Shown piece after piece: positions 36,201 to 47,789 of a stretch of 64,000 bases of DNA. Origin of the DNA: Toxonevra muliebris (Eukaryota; Arthropoda; Insecta; Diptera; Pallopteridae); NCBI GenBank assembly GCA_963691655.1, contig OY829326.1, positions 59,079,776-59,143,775 of the forward strand, in the 5' to 3' direction. The position numbers and the translations under genes were made by a program. A model generated the notes under the pieces. It worked only from the letters and a program-made list of their open reading frames with translations. It ran no database searches and was not told where the DNA came from. Numbering within the stretch: the first letter of the stretch is position 1; each line of letters begins with the position of its first letter.

Positions 36201-39200
36201 AACTCAGATAGAATTACGCCATGCCTAATTTGGCTAATAGTTTCGCAATACAGTAATTATAATTTATAAAAAAAGGGAGTGTTTGCAGGTATTCTATCTA
36301 TCAAAAACAAGTAAAAAGTTTACAAAAAATTCATAAGTTTTCTGTTTTTTGTTTTGTCTTTAATTTAAATGAATTACTCTCGAAAAATTAAAAAGATTAA
36401 TGACGACTCTCTATGCCATTAGGCAGACCTCATTCCATCGTCACTAGTTAATAAATCAGTTCAAAGCTAGTTAGTTTTTTATACTGGGGCAATACACTAC
36501 AGTAGAGAGAAAACAAATCTGCTTGAAACACCAATAAAAAAACAACTCGAACTTCAAAACGATTTCCTTCCTTCCGTTTGTTTTTTTTTTTTTCATGTGA
36601 TAAGTATATCTACATACATACTCGTATAGATCTCTGCATATGTATGTATACTTAAAGTTAATCATGCCTAAAATTCCGTTACATTTCAATTTCATTGATT
36701 GTCTTTTATGTTTGTTGTGGTTTTTGTTGTTGTTGCTGTTGCTTTTGAAGTACAATTTGAACGATGAGTACGAATTGGATTTTATTATTTAGTAGGGTGT
36801 GGTGTAAAACATCGGTATGTGTGTGTGTATGTGTGATATGCGGTTAGGAGAAGTTGAAGTCAACAACATGAATACAAATTCACACTTTGGAACACCTGCT
36901 GCTGCTGTTTGGTTGTTATAACTTCCGAATTGTATATTCTACCTAACAAGTTCATTGGTATGTATGTGTGCGCATCTACAATATCTATCCAAAAGTAACA
37001 ATAGCAAGTCGAGTAGCAATAGCAAAGGAACACCAATATCCTCACCATCCTCATCATCATTCACATCGTTATTATCGTAGATATTATTTTGGAATTTGTT
37101 GCCTTTGTGAATGTTTATCGTTTGCTAATCGTTTGCATAATATAATCGAATTAGAGTTAAACGCTTTTTTATTGTCCATGAGATGTTATATATCGTTATG
37201 GCAATAAACATGACAACAATATGGCAACACTCGTCGTTGGTGATGATGGTGATGTTGATGATGAAATATTAGAATAGATAAAGTAAATTATTGAGGTGGA
37301 AGAAATTAAATTTGTATAAGCTTTTGATATACTTACTATGTAGTAAGTACTATAGGGTTTGATTAAATTGAATTTAAAAGTTACTTACAATTAGATTATT
37401 GCAATATAGTTATATGTATGAAACATGCTATATTTCTTGTAAATATTTAAGTATATTATTGATAATATTATACTTAAGTTAATTCTTAAACACAAAGGGA
37501 ACGAAAATCCCTAGAATTCGAACAATGCAGTTTTGGGGCAATTTTTACTACAAAAATTTTGCCATTCTATATCTTAAATAAATCAAAGAATTTTTTTTGT
37601 AGTTGCTGCTCACATATTGAATGAATCAAAAACCTGGTAGTTTTTTTGGTTGACTAAAAGTTTCTATGATTATTGGTAGGTTCTTGAAAATTTAAAAATT
37701 GCATCCAGTTTAGACTCATCGGTAAATAAATGTACCACATCCGTCTGCTGGTATCGACTCTTAATCACCTCCTGTCACGTAGGAAGTTAGGTGATAACAT
37801 GATTGACGAGGAAGGGGACAATGCTTCTAGATTTAAAATAAATTTAAAAAAAAAACTTTGATATATCCTTCAAAAGATTCACCAACTTATTTTATCCTAA
37901 GATCCCAGTGAGGTCTGCAGAAGCCAAGAAAGGAATGGTATTGTTGGCTAAAAAAAAAAAGTTGCTTTTAAGGCGCTTGTGATCAACAATGATACCGTTC
38001 TTTGAACCTTACCCAATACCTTCTGGCGGATCTCTTTTTGGAGAGTTGTTTACTAAAATATGGCACAATAAAATAGAATTAGTTTAATGACTGCAGTATA
38101 AAGTCAGTCATCAATAGGTGGTTCCATACCTTTTTTTTTTTGCTTCCAGCTTTTTTACATAAGTAAAGGCCATTTTGAATCCTCAGAGTGACTCTATTAA
38201 GGTTCGGAATGCTTAAGATGGGGATCCTATGCTTTTTAGTGAACCAGTTCGGTTTTAGTTGGGTTTATATACATCGAAACTGCATAGACGGCACTTATTA
38301 AATAGAGAGTAAATGAAAAGTTTCTTCAAAGTGCTAAAGTTACATCATCTACATAAGCGGTTTACATCTTGCATGAGGATGAGCATGAGGTTTACATCTT
38401 GTTACAGTCCTACTTTATTAAATCGTATATTCTACGAGTATATTCTACTATGACGTGATAACACTGTGTATTACATTGCTAAAATCGAGGAAAGTAACTC
38501 CTTCAGATCAAAGATTTTTCACTTCTGTTAACTATGAAATCACGGACAGTATCTGCTGATTTGCCTTTGGCATATGCAACGCATCAGTCCTCAGTTTGCG
38601 TATCCCAGCATTACAAGACCGAAGCAACCACACAAGTCGGGTTGCTCTGTTTTATGTCAAGGTTCGTGCGGGTACACGAACTTTTAACTGCACGTTTTAA
38701 CTAGACGTGTAGTTATTGTAAACCGAACTAAACGTGTTTGAAATACACGTGTACTTCAGGTTCGTGTTTCTAAAAGAAAACTACACGAAATTACGACATT
38801 TGTGTAAACTGTGTAAACTTCAAGCAGTTTAAATAATTAAGTCGTAGAACAACGTACAGTTACGGTCAAAATAATAGTAGTGACATAAGGAAGAATATCA
38901 TATTACGCAAATAAGATTTTTTTAATAAATATTTTCATAAAATATTTAAATTTTAATGATAGCTTAAAGTCCTAAGTATCTATAGATTTAAAAAATTTTA
39001 TCATAATTTAAAAAAAAAAAAAATACAGAAAATAAAAGACTCTCACAAACCAGTAGTAGTGCTTGTTATAAAAACAAGGAAAATAACATTATTTTGAAAA
39101 AGCTTTACTATTTCTATTAAGTAATTTTAAAACATATTAAAATTGAGCTATTTGGCTATACCCTCGATGCATCATCGGAGTATTGGTCAGTATTCAGGAC

Positions 39201-41792
39201 ACCGAATTTATTATGAGAGAGTAAGTTTTTCCATTTTATCTTTTACTATGAGCATCGTTATTGTAGTCAGATATCTTTTAAAGAGCATATACAACTCTTA
39301 TAAGACTGCAACCTTGACGCCCAAATACTTCTTAGTGTCCATGTCTCCTTAGATCCAAAGAATAGGGCCAAAATTGTTGTAAGAACTGATGTCATAAATG
39401 CTAATTTTTGAACTGATGAACCTTACAGTCTTAGAACAAAGTGAGGATTATGTTCAGCAAATTTTTTGGCCTTTGAATATCTTATCTGAAACTATATGAA
39501 CTCAGAAATACCTTCTTGTATTCATCTGCTCACAAAAACTTCACAATTAGCCCTCCAAATATCCATTGCAATATATTACAATTTTCAGATGTTTTCAAAA
39601 CTAATAAAGTCAGTAAATATTGACCAAGATCCATTTGGATATAGAAATGTATACCCACATAAACCCATTCCAGTCATGTTATCAAACACTAGTCATATAA
39701 ACCCTACAAAAGGAAATTACACCTGGATAACGTTATTCGAAATCTGCAAAATTCATTCCCTCAGCAAAATCGATGTTTTAAAGGGGCCCACTCAATAGGC
39801 AAAATTTTTTAAAACATATTGGACGACATAGAAAATTCCATTTTTAGAAATATATCAACCATTTTGCACAGTCCATGAAAATCATGAGCTCCAGTGGTGA
39901 TAAAATGGCAGACGACACCTGTAAGGAGATGCGGAGGCTTAGTTGACTATAAGTCCGGCAATGTGTTGATATTTTAGCTAAAAATAAACATACTAATAAG
40001 CTTTGAGATTCCTTAATAGAAATATTAACGCTTTTGCAAAAATAGTGTTCCTATCCCTATTTCCACATCAAGCACTACTATTTTTTTGACCGTCCAAATC
40101 ATGGTCTGTGATAGTTTTTTTGTATTTTTTTAAGTACTTTTAATATAAAAGGATTTAATGCATTAGATACTGAGGACTTCAAGCTGCTCTTTGAATTTAG
40201 AGATATTCATACATATTCATCTAAAAAATTTTGTTTGCGTGATATGAAACTTTTTTCTTATGTCACTACTATCATTTTGACAGCAGGTGTAGATTCGCAA
40301 CTCGTTGAAGCGTAAAGTTTTTTTCTGCAGGCGAATAGCACTCTGGGAAATTTTTAGCGATTTTTATAAAAGCATTTAAAGGTTGACAGCTTTAATAGCG
40401 TATGACGTCATCTTATCTTATCATTTTATCTTTCACTTACAAGTATTTCTTATGAACACATGCACACTACACCCATTTCATTATACTCTATAATGGCCCA
40501 GATACCACAATTTATAATTAACCATTACTTCCTACTTCTTTTACTTTGCTATCCACAATTTGATGAAATTGTTAAAGGAATGTTTTGCAAATCTATATGA
40601 AAATTAAATTTAATTGACTTAAAAGTTAAACAATAGGTCAAACACAAGTAGCAATTAAAAACACTTTACGTACATTCGTAAACAATCGAAAAGTGTGTAT
40701 GTACTCGTAGTTGTGGGTGATTTTAATTAAGTTGAATTTGGTATCTAATAAACTTTGACCTAAAAAAAAAATAAGTTAAGAGCAATAACATAAATTGAGG
40801 TTAAACGCAAAAAGGGAACAATTAGTTAGAGGAGATATTAAGTATATTTTAGTTGGGTTTACTGAAATTGACTTACATATATTTTAAAATAGACAAATAA
40901 AAACGTAATTCGAACTAACTAAAAAAAGTGAATGACGAAATGATAACAAGAGGAAAGATTAGATAAGAAATATATTCATGTAGGATAAATGCTTACAACA
41001 GAAACGAAAACAAACAAAGAAAAAATAAACTTTACGAGTGAATGAGACAAAACACACAAAATATAATATAAAAAATCGCAAATTAAGTGTTTGGAAAAAA
41101 CAGTAAAAGCAAACGAACGAATAAAAATCAGAACAATGTGACGAGAAAAGAAAAAATGTAACAAATTGATGTTGTGAATACTTATACGAAAAGTGTGACA
41201 TGACAAATAAAAGTGACACAGTGAAGTGGGTCATTATATAAGGTCAAATTTGAGCGTGAGTTCTATTACGAAATATTGCAAATGTAGACTGTTTTATTTG
41301 CTCTATATAACGGTGCAATGGTGAGCATAATTTGTACATACAAAAAAAAAAAAAAGTGTAAGTAGAGCGTTTCAAAAAAGAGTTGATATTTCAGCATGAC
41401 AGATTTCAAGATTTTTACACTTTTCCCATCTCTCATACAACTCAAAGAGAGCTTATGGTTCAAAATTTTATATTTCTCTCTTTCTATGCTTGCTAGTAGG
41501 TATGAACTCTTTTTGCAAAACATACTACATACACATATATATTTATAACAATCCTTTTACCTGCACCCCCACGTTCTGTATAACGATCCAATGAATGATC
41601 AGAACGATAGGTACTACGTCGACGATTATGTATTGCAGTGCCAACACCAACGCTACCACCTCCATTATAAGTATTATTATTATAGGCACGCGTTAGTACA
41701 CCATCATCTTCGAAATTGGTTTCGAGTAGTATTTCTTCACGTGGATCACGTATACGATCTCGATTGTTATTATTTTTCGTTGGAGAAGTCAT
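27271..41792 (-). CDS. M6: M6, proteolipid protein family four-pass membrane protein (5 exons, 324 aa)
   Basis: Exons 41792-41561, 32137-31978, 31701-31542, 28385-28241 and 27548-27271 (TAG) join in frame to 975 nt; all introns are GT-AG. Exon 1 encodes a hydrophilic 77-residue N-terminus (MTSPTKNNNNRDRIRDPREE). The core starts GDCCQSCMARIPYATLIATL, the proteolipid family Cys-rich N-terminus and membrane segment. Four membrane segments are clear: ~90-112, ~134-162, ~189-212 and ~266-288. Paired Cys residues in KICEKYEIKAFCKDG lie in the second extracellular loop, where the family forms disulfides. Known role: fly ortholog of vertebrate GPM6/PLP, in neuronal and epithelial plasma membranes and at tricellular junctions. 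The large introns (9.4 and 3.2 kb) hold transposon relics. A shorter isoform starting near MGDCC with another first exon is plausible but I could not find that exon. Confidence 0.93.
27657..27687. repeat. Perfect 13-bp hairpin in the last M6 intron
   Basis: ATTTTAGAAGGGT (27657-27669) and ACCCTTCTAAAAT (27675-27687) are exact inverse copies around AAAGC. It lies about 110 nt upstream, in the transcript sense, of the last M6 exon's acceptor. Confidence 0.85.
29501..30590 (+). mobile_element. Decayed DDE transposon (IS630/Tc1-mariner-like) in M6 intron 3
   Basis: Imperfect terminal inverted repeats (GGGTGTTTTTTTTAGAGTGA left; AGGGATGTTTTTTTTTAAAG on the opposite strand at right). TTATGA flanks both ends (29495-29500 and 30590-30595). 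Plus-strand protein remnants: TLEQGLKLVIIYFPKSRSVR and IYGAHYRPSEQLIRKTMDRF (helix-turn-helix part), then NGNVDWPPR, DYFFWG-like remnants and EKPATIEHL followed by NWTDRL, as in the C-terminal DDE region. Many frameshifts and stops. Superfamily is fairly sure; the apparent 6-bp duplication does not fit the TA of mariner, so the family stays open. Confidence 0.75.
32769..32823 (+). ncRNA. Hairpin plus hammerhead-ribozyme-like core (candidate only)
   Basis: A perfect stem AAATGATC-GTT-GATCATTT (32769-32787) is preceded by GTC and followed after CCC by CTGAAGA (32791-32797), then GGCC...GCC and GAAA (32816-32819). CTGANGA and GAAA flanking a short stem is the hammerhead order. Against it: three unpaired C residues before CTGA and poor pairing for stem III. 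It may instead be a conserved piece of a retroelement. Confidence 0.2.
33135..33315. mobile_element. MITE-like inverted-repeat element (~180 bp)
   Basis: The left end has AAAACAACACAACTGCGTCG followed by TACTACGGTA; the right end carries the inverse, as TACCGTCGTATGACGCGATT followed by GTGTTTTAAA. Arms of about 40 bp are imperfect. The interior is unusually GC-rich (CGTCGG, CGCCGTCACCG). Non-coding. Exact ends and target duplication not fixed. Confidence 0.55.
33340..33735. repeat. Fold-back-like inverted repeat in M6 intron 1
   Basis: Two nested inverted pairs: GGCCGTGCTTATGGCAGAAT (from 33346) against the inverse near 33696-33725, and CATAGTAAAATAAAGAAGTA (from 33379) against the inverse near 33600-33627. 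The spacings differ, so the arms have indels. Includes a (CT)n tract just outside (33741-33757). Confidence 0.45.
33741..33757. repeat. (CT)n microsatellite
   Basis: An uninterrupted CT dinucleotide tract in M6 intron 1; a (ACT)n tract follows at 33883-33901. Confidence 0.9.
34897..35723. mobile_element. Fold-back element, 827 bp, TGTATA target duplication
   Basis: Almost the whole element is one inverted repeat: arms of about 370 bp run from TTAGATGGCTTATTT (left) and its inverse (right, ending AAGCCATTTAA) to a short centre near 35280-35340. Shared internal blocks include AGATCTTCATTGTGACAGCA, GGTTTGGGATTTTGTATGGA and CACCCGTTAGGAT. TGTATA occurs directly outside both ends (34891-34896, 35724-35729). 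No ORF. Either a fold-back transposon or a very long MITE. Confidence 0.8.
37700..38640 (-). mobile_element. I-like LINE reverse-transcriptase relic in M6 intron 1
   Basis: On the minus strand: TFLDFSNVIHSVI, then AYVDDVTLAL (the RT YxDD box, near 38340-38370), then TKKHRIPILSIPNLNRVTL, and LYTAVIKLILFYCAIF with KVQRTVSLLITSALKAT further on. The order matches the RT and thumb region of I/R1-type elements that carry an RNase H. Many frameshifts and stops; dead. Confidence 0.7.
38857..40289. mobile_element. Tc1-like transposon relic with IR/DR ends (1433 bp)
   Basis: Flanked by TA (38855-38856, 40290-40291). The left end CAGTTACGGTCAAAATAATA continues GTAGTGACATAAG; the inverse right end reads CACCTGCTGTCAAAATGATA then GTAGTGACATAAG. 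Second, inner copies of the GTCAAAAA..ATAGTAGTG motif occur ~175-190 bp inward (near 39045 and 40074), the direct-repeat arrangement of the IR/DR group. The interior shows only remnants of a transposase (for example ANF-stop-TDEPYSL, like the FSDESKF block). Confidence 0.75.
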
Positions 41793-43653
41793 GGTCGTTG
41801 GTTTTTCTTTATTTTTATTTATAGTATGTATGTATTAGGAAGGTAGGTTCTTTGGTATACTTTTTGACTAGGTTCACAATTATTTATTTAGGTAATACTT
41901 TTTTGACTTATACTCTTCTTTATTCGTTTAAACTTTTAGTTTTGACTAAGTCGTTTCGTTTAATATATGTATTTGTCAGTGAGTTACACAAACATTGCAA
42001 GCTAAAATTAAAAAGATTTAAGTATTTTAATTGAAATATAAATAAATATATTTTTTTTTATACTAGGTATATTATTATTTTTATAACACATTTTTGATTT
42101 GTCGAAGTACTATTACACTATTCAACAAATTTTTATAAACGTTTTGTCGTAAACTAAATATTTTCTCAACAAACAAACATGTTTTTAATTTATTTTCTGT
42201 AGAATTTTTTGAATTATATGCAATCTCTAATAGTGGACAAGTTTAAAATCGAGACCAAAAAAGATAGAAGAAAAGATAACTCAAATTTTTGACCGAGAAA
42301 GTGCAGGGCCTCCTTAAATTAAGTACTCATTCATTTCTCAATTCCAATCTTGCCAAAAGTTGTGGAGAGTCAATTTTGACAAAAAAGCGTTTCTTTGGTC
42401 AAAAAATTTACTAGTGGAAGCTAAACTGAACTGGAAATTTTTAAAACCTGTTTCACAAAAGCAGGTCCGGGTCTTAAGCAAATTAAGCTTATCCGAAAAA
42501 TCACCGCTGGCTTCCTTATAGTCACGGTTGCAGAAAAGAACTGTGAAGTCTCAAAAATCAGTTAAGTAGAATCTAATTACATAAGAGGTGCTCCCCAAAC
42601 ACTAAGCTTCTTAATTTTCATTGCTTCAGTCTGTGGATTTGATTGGTTTTGTGTGTTCAGAGTTTACATGGACCAGAAACTTTTCTTCCCCTTCAGAACT
42701 TTAACACATTTTGTAGGTTTAGGAGTTATAAATATTTGGAGAATATCATTGATTGAAAAATGTGCGTTTTATTTAATTACACATAGCTCTAATGCAGTCC
42801 ACTATAATTGTTCAGAAAAAACAGATTTCAATTTCCACATGTGTTGCATATTTTTCAAGTTTGTATTTTCTTTCATTATATCTCGTAATACTTGGTAGAC
42901 GACAATCTTCAATTTTCTATTCAACTCTTTGACACAACGCGATTACGATAATGATCACTAGATAATTTTCAATTAAGAAAATTGCAAATTTCTTTATTCC
43001 ATTAAATTTTGTATTGTTTTTGTTTTTTTTATTTTTTGTTTTTTTGTTTTCTTCTTTGTTGTAATTCATTGAAGCATGAATCATCATGGGATCGGAGAGA
43101 GGTCGACATCGTCATCATCTTCACATGAATTGCAGCCAGCAGTAGCGCGTCATTAATATTATTCGTTATATTAAAGTTTTAATTTGTTTTACAAATACAA
43201 CTGACTACATTTACGATATACTTGTATATGTATGTAAAATTGCACTGTAGGAATGAATAAAAACCCAAATAGATACCGATACTAACTATTCGTAAAGGAG
43301 AACGAAATGTAGACACTATCACCACCAATATACGAAAGCAACAGCAACCAACTTGTTGCACATTTGACTCGTTTGCGATTCACTTTCAAACTGAATCAAC
43401 CACAAAATTGAAACGAGCATGAAAATTCAGCGGCAACAGCCGAGTGTATAAAAAATTCGAATTTTATAACCGTAGCTACCTACATACGGCTACAACTGTA
43501 TGGTGAGCTTAGAGATATGACTAGTAGGTTCGTCACTAATTCATACTCTTTTTTGTAATGTAGGTCTTTTCCACGTTCTCTCTCTCTCTATATATATCTC
43601 TCCCTACTATTGTTTGCTTTGTTGGTTGAATAGTTATCGTTAATAATTGAATA
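41793..43653. other. M6 5' flank; no exon found
   Basis: Upstream of the M6 start codon. A less A/T-rich patch at about 43080-43480 contains CAGCAACC-type sequence and, on the minus strand, a TATAAAA (43467-43461 region). This could be a promoter or leader but lacks a matching initiator at the usual spacing. The rest is A/T-rich without structure I can interpret. Confidence 0.3.
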
Positions 43654-45175
43654 CAGTATATCACAAAAATAAGTTTCCATTCACCAAAAAAAAAAACTTT
43701 AGGGCCAAAAATCTTCTCAATAATACGTCTAATTTATTTTTACGTTTCTAAAAAACTACATAGAAAGTTATTGAAATAGCTATTATATAATAAAGAAAGA
43801 AAATTTAGTTCTGATTTATCTTAAAGTTAAACATTGCTAAGTGGCAGTACGATGTGACATAAGTAAGTTTCCAAAAATGGCCATCTTCATCGTAAAAAGT
43901 TTTATTGAATTGGTTTTTTATAACGAAAACAAGATTTTTGCATCGATCTGGAATGTTTTTCGCAAACTATTATTCATCAAATTCTGTTACCTTGCAGAAC
44001 GTGCGCTTACATTACCATTTGATGACATATCAGGGCTTAGTAGTGATCACTACAAAATGTTTGTATCATCATTATGAACACATTCCAATACCAGTTTAGA
44101 AATTTTGATGGGACATTGTGATTTGAGAAATAAAAACTTTACCAATTCAGATTTTCTCTTCAGGTATTATCAGAATTCAAAGTGGTTTCCAGAGATACAA
44201 TTTAAATTATACTACCCATGTACAAACATTATGGGACTATTTTCTTCTTTGAAATGCCTTAGAGGCCGGTAATGAGCCCATAGTGAAGGAAAATCGTTTT
44301 CTCAATAAGCATTTTCTATTCATATCATAGACTCGACTTTCTACAAGATAGCTTTGTCATAAAATATTTGCAGTTTTAATTCATTATCGCTATTGAATTG
44401 AAACCATTAAAGTTTTGCTTCGAATTTTTATGTGGAACGGCAAATTTGTAATAAAAATGAAAAATTTTTATAGTGAAAGTACTCTTTACGCTATAGCCAT
44501 TGTTCACGAGTTTCAAGACATCTGAAAGAAGAAAGCAGTTCCAGGATATGGTATTTATGTACAAACAGTGTAACTATAAGTGTAACACTAAAAGTCAAGT
44601 TGTTTGGAGATTTATTCTGTAATCCTTTAAAAGAAGAACCAATTCCTGAAGAAAAAAACTTAATAAGTAATGTTTTCATCATTTCAGATCACAATGTTTG
44701 CATCACACTACCTAAAAAAGTATTTAAATACTTATATGGTATTCATAATGATGAAGAAAGCATTCTTTAATGATCATCACTAAGCCCTGACTTGTCATTA
44801 AATGGTAATGCAATGGCATATTGAGATTGATCGTTTTAGAGCAAAGTATCGAGGAATAAAAAAATTGGTTAACAATAGTTTGGGGAAATCTTGTTTTCAC
44901 GATTGAATTGTTGGAGTAAAATTTTTGGAAACTTACTTTTGTCACATCATATTTATTCATATTCATATTCTATTCTACATCATATTGTTACTTAGTAGTA
45001 CTGAGTTAAAAAAATCACATCTTTTTTCATAATACATATAGTTGATATTTCAACAACTTCTATGTACCTTTGTAGAAACTTACATAAAAACAAATTTAGA
45101 TCTATCTATCATTAAGAAGATTTTTGGCGCTAAAGTTTGTTTTGGTGAGTGGAAACTTATTTTTGTGATGTACTG
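43654..45175. mobile_element. Long-arm Tc1-like element (1522 bp), TA-flanked
   Basis: TA flanks both ends (43652-43653, 45176-45177). Outer ends CAGTATATCACAAAAATAAG and the inverse of CAGTACATCACAAAAATAAG are nearly identical. Inner repeats GTGACATAAGTAAGTTTCCA (43853) and its inverse near 44925-44950 give an IR/DR layout. Similarity of the two arms continues to about 44100 and 44730 (ACATTACCATTTGATGACAT type blocks), so arms are ~450 bp. The 630-bp centre has no transposase I can recognise. Confidence 0.75.
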
Positions 45176-45787
45176 TATGTTTCATTAGTTTAGTGTCGGT
45201 GCTGTTGTTGTTGTTATTCTCGTTCAACTATTGAATTATATGCTCTTTTTTTAACCAGTTTATCTTTTCTACGTTTAGGTTTTTAATTTCGCTCTACCAT
45301 ATAATAACATATGCTAACTTATGTAGAACCTGAAGTTTGAAATTATAAAGAAAATTGATTACTCAGTTGTTGTCTTCTTGTAGTTGCTTCTTCGTTTTGC
45401 TTGACAATTGAATATTTCATTTAATAAGATTGATCAGTTAGGGCATGAGGTCAATATACGAGTTAATTAAAAACTATTTATTACATTAAAATTGCTTAGG
45501 TTCCCATTTTATATTGGATATTTACCATCAATTCAGCAACATAACTTTTGAGCTTTCCCCATATGCATACACATGTAATACCAACAAAAATTTTTTCTCA
45601 GGAAACAATTAGTCACAATGCTTTCGTAAGCTTCTACTTATAAATAGAGGTTTCGATTACTCCATTTTAAGCAACATGGAAAGACCGTGCATTCTCATAC
45701 TGAACCATTCAGCACACACAATATTGGTAGGATGCAAGTGGTCTGTAATGCCCAACGTCGGAGAGCTGCGCATGAGCTGAAGCTCTA

Positions 45788-47763
45788 GCAGTACAAAAGC
45801 GGAGCTCATTAACCAATTAATGGTAAAAGTGCATTTTTGTGAGGGATATGTTCCGAGCATGTGTGCCAGAGTACACTCTGTTGAAAAATTGAACCAAACC
45901 TACTAGACTTTATGTTTTTGATCATGCTCTTTTGGATGGTGCCACCAAGAATTTTTCTAAAACTCGTTGAACCTTGGACATCAGGAATGGTCGGGAATCT
46001 ATTCTGACCTTTAAGTGCAATTCTTATGCATATGGTCAAATTTGACCATTCTGAAAACGCAGAAAAGGAACGATACTAGTTGCAAAGATTTTGTGGTCAA
46101 TTATAAGTCTTTTTTATTCTTGGCAATTTTTTCTCGGAGTCCATCGTATTCGAGTAAAAAATTTCCGAAAATTAGATCGACCGCATTTGGATACCAGACC
46201 AATTGTGGTTGACCGCACTCTAATGGTATGCAGAAGGTTAGCAGGGAAAACTTGGAAATGTAAACCAAGTATGCCATGATGGTAAGGAGTCTATCTTGCG
46301 TGGGCAAGGAGAAATCAACTAAAACAGCGAAAGCTAAACTAGAAAAAGTTCAAAGGCTAGTATGTCTCTGTATAGCGGGAGCGATGCGAACATGTCCAGT
46401 TGCTGCATTGAAAGTACTATTGGAGCTCAGTCCATTACACCAGAGGGTGCCTCCAAGAAAGAAATTGTAAGAGCTACATGAGATAAAAGCTTATTTGGAG
46501 TATTTGGACCAAGAATCAACCACTCTGATGGAGGTTGATGGAGTACAAACGGCAAGATATCACTATCATATCCGACTGTCTGCCAGCCATTCGAGCAATA
46601 TGCTCTTTTGAGATCACCTCTATACTGGTGTGAGACTGTTTAAGCAATCTCAATCAACTGGACAAGGACAATAAAGTTGCTCTATATTGGGTCCCTGGAT
46701 AAGTAGGAATAGAGGGTAATAAAGAAGCCGACGAGCTTGCTTCAAAGAGGGCAGCAACCACATTCGTGGAACCTGAACCCTCCTGTGGAATAGGAGATAG
46801 CGTAACCAGGGAATTACTCAGGCAGCTAGAAAGGAACATGAGGCAAGAACTCTTTACCAATCTTCCGAGGCTGAGGCAATCCAAAGCGCTTCTAGGTAAC
46901 TATAATAAGAGTAGATAAGCATTCTGCATTGGTCTCAACAAAAACAGTTTGCGTAAATTAACTGGTATTCTGACTGGGCATTGCGGAATCAGAGAACATC
47001 TATGTAAAATTGAGGAAATCTTAATATGTAGGTTTTGTAATGAGGAAGATGAATCATCAGAACATATTTTAGTACATTGTGGAACACTGATCCACAAAAG
47101 AATGAAATCTCAGGGTATGTACCAAGTGCTCAGCACAGAAGCGGGCACAGTACTGGAATTCTGGAGGGAGACTGGACTGGATGAGGTACTCTAGGCAAAT
47201 CAGACTAGATAGAAAAGCGGGACGTATAATAGATCTTGCAGGTCGCGGTATAACGACAAGAAACCTCTCGAACAATGGTCGCGTTCAGAAGACGTTTCTG
47301 TTACCTGAGTGTCAACAAAATTATATTATTATATTTATATAGTATTATTTTTCGGATACTTCAGCTCAACATGCTGTTAAGTAGAGGTCATCTTCTAAAT
47401 GAAACCAATACTATACAAAACAATAATTGTGATTAAAAGACACCGAACCAAATTTCCGCTGCTACTAGCATCTTGCGACATAAAGTGCGCTATCCTGTTA
47501 GGTTTTAGGAGTTTATCTTGGTGGTAATGACTTCAAAAAAGGAATTGAACACTGGGGGAAGAAGAACATTTTTGAACGGTTCAACGGGTTTTACTTATAT
47601 AAATTCGTGCTGGCAACATCTAAAAGAGCATCTTTAAAAACATAAAGTCTAGTGGGTTTGGTTAAATTTTTTTTGACAAAGTGTATTAGCATACATGCTC
47701 TGAAAAAAATTCACTTTTTCGGAATTAATGGGTTATGGGTGCACAGTGCTTTTCGAACCGCTA
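45788..47763. mobile_element. Unclassified element: ~190-bp inverted arms enclosing a LINE relic
   Basis: The left arm (45788-45985, read on the minus strand) and right arm (47565-47763, plus strand) share AACATAAAGTCTAGTRGGTT, AAAGAGCAT, ATGCTC and ATTAATKGGTTA blocks. I judge them roughly three-quarters identical by eye. Between them lies an unrelated LINE fragment. Either a transposon with long terminal inverted repeats, or two separate insertions of one family in opposite orientation. Confidence 0.5.
46560..47340 (+). mobile_element. I-like LINE RNase H / C-terminal relic
   Basis: Plus strand: NQLDKDNKVALYWVPG, stop, VGIEGNKEADELASKRAATT (RNase H with WVPG and GNEXADELA), then AFCIGLNKNSLRKLTGILTG and the Cys/His segment CRFCNEEDESSEHILVHC. 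The end ATAGATCTTGCAGGTCGCGG matches the fragment at 19925-20022. Stops interrupt it. Sequence from 46015 to 46560 may be its more decayed upstream part. Confidence 0.75.
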
Positions 47764-47789
47764 GTTTTTTGTTTTGTTTTCGTTCCGTA

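Noticed and set aside
38640..38850. Separate MITE with repeated GGTTCGTG and ACGTG words
   Set aside because: Words recur, but I could not find paired ends or a target duplication; it may be decayed LINE flank.
43380..43480. M6 core promoter with TATA box
   Set aside because: A TATAAAA is present on the minus strand, but no initiator at about 30 bp and no transcript evidence, so it was mentioned only as a possibility.
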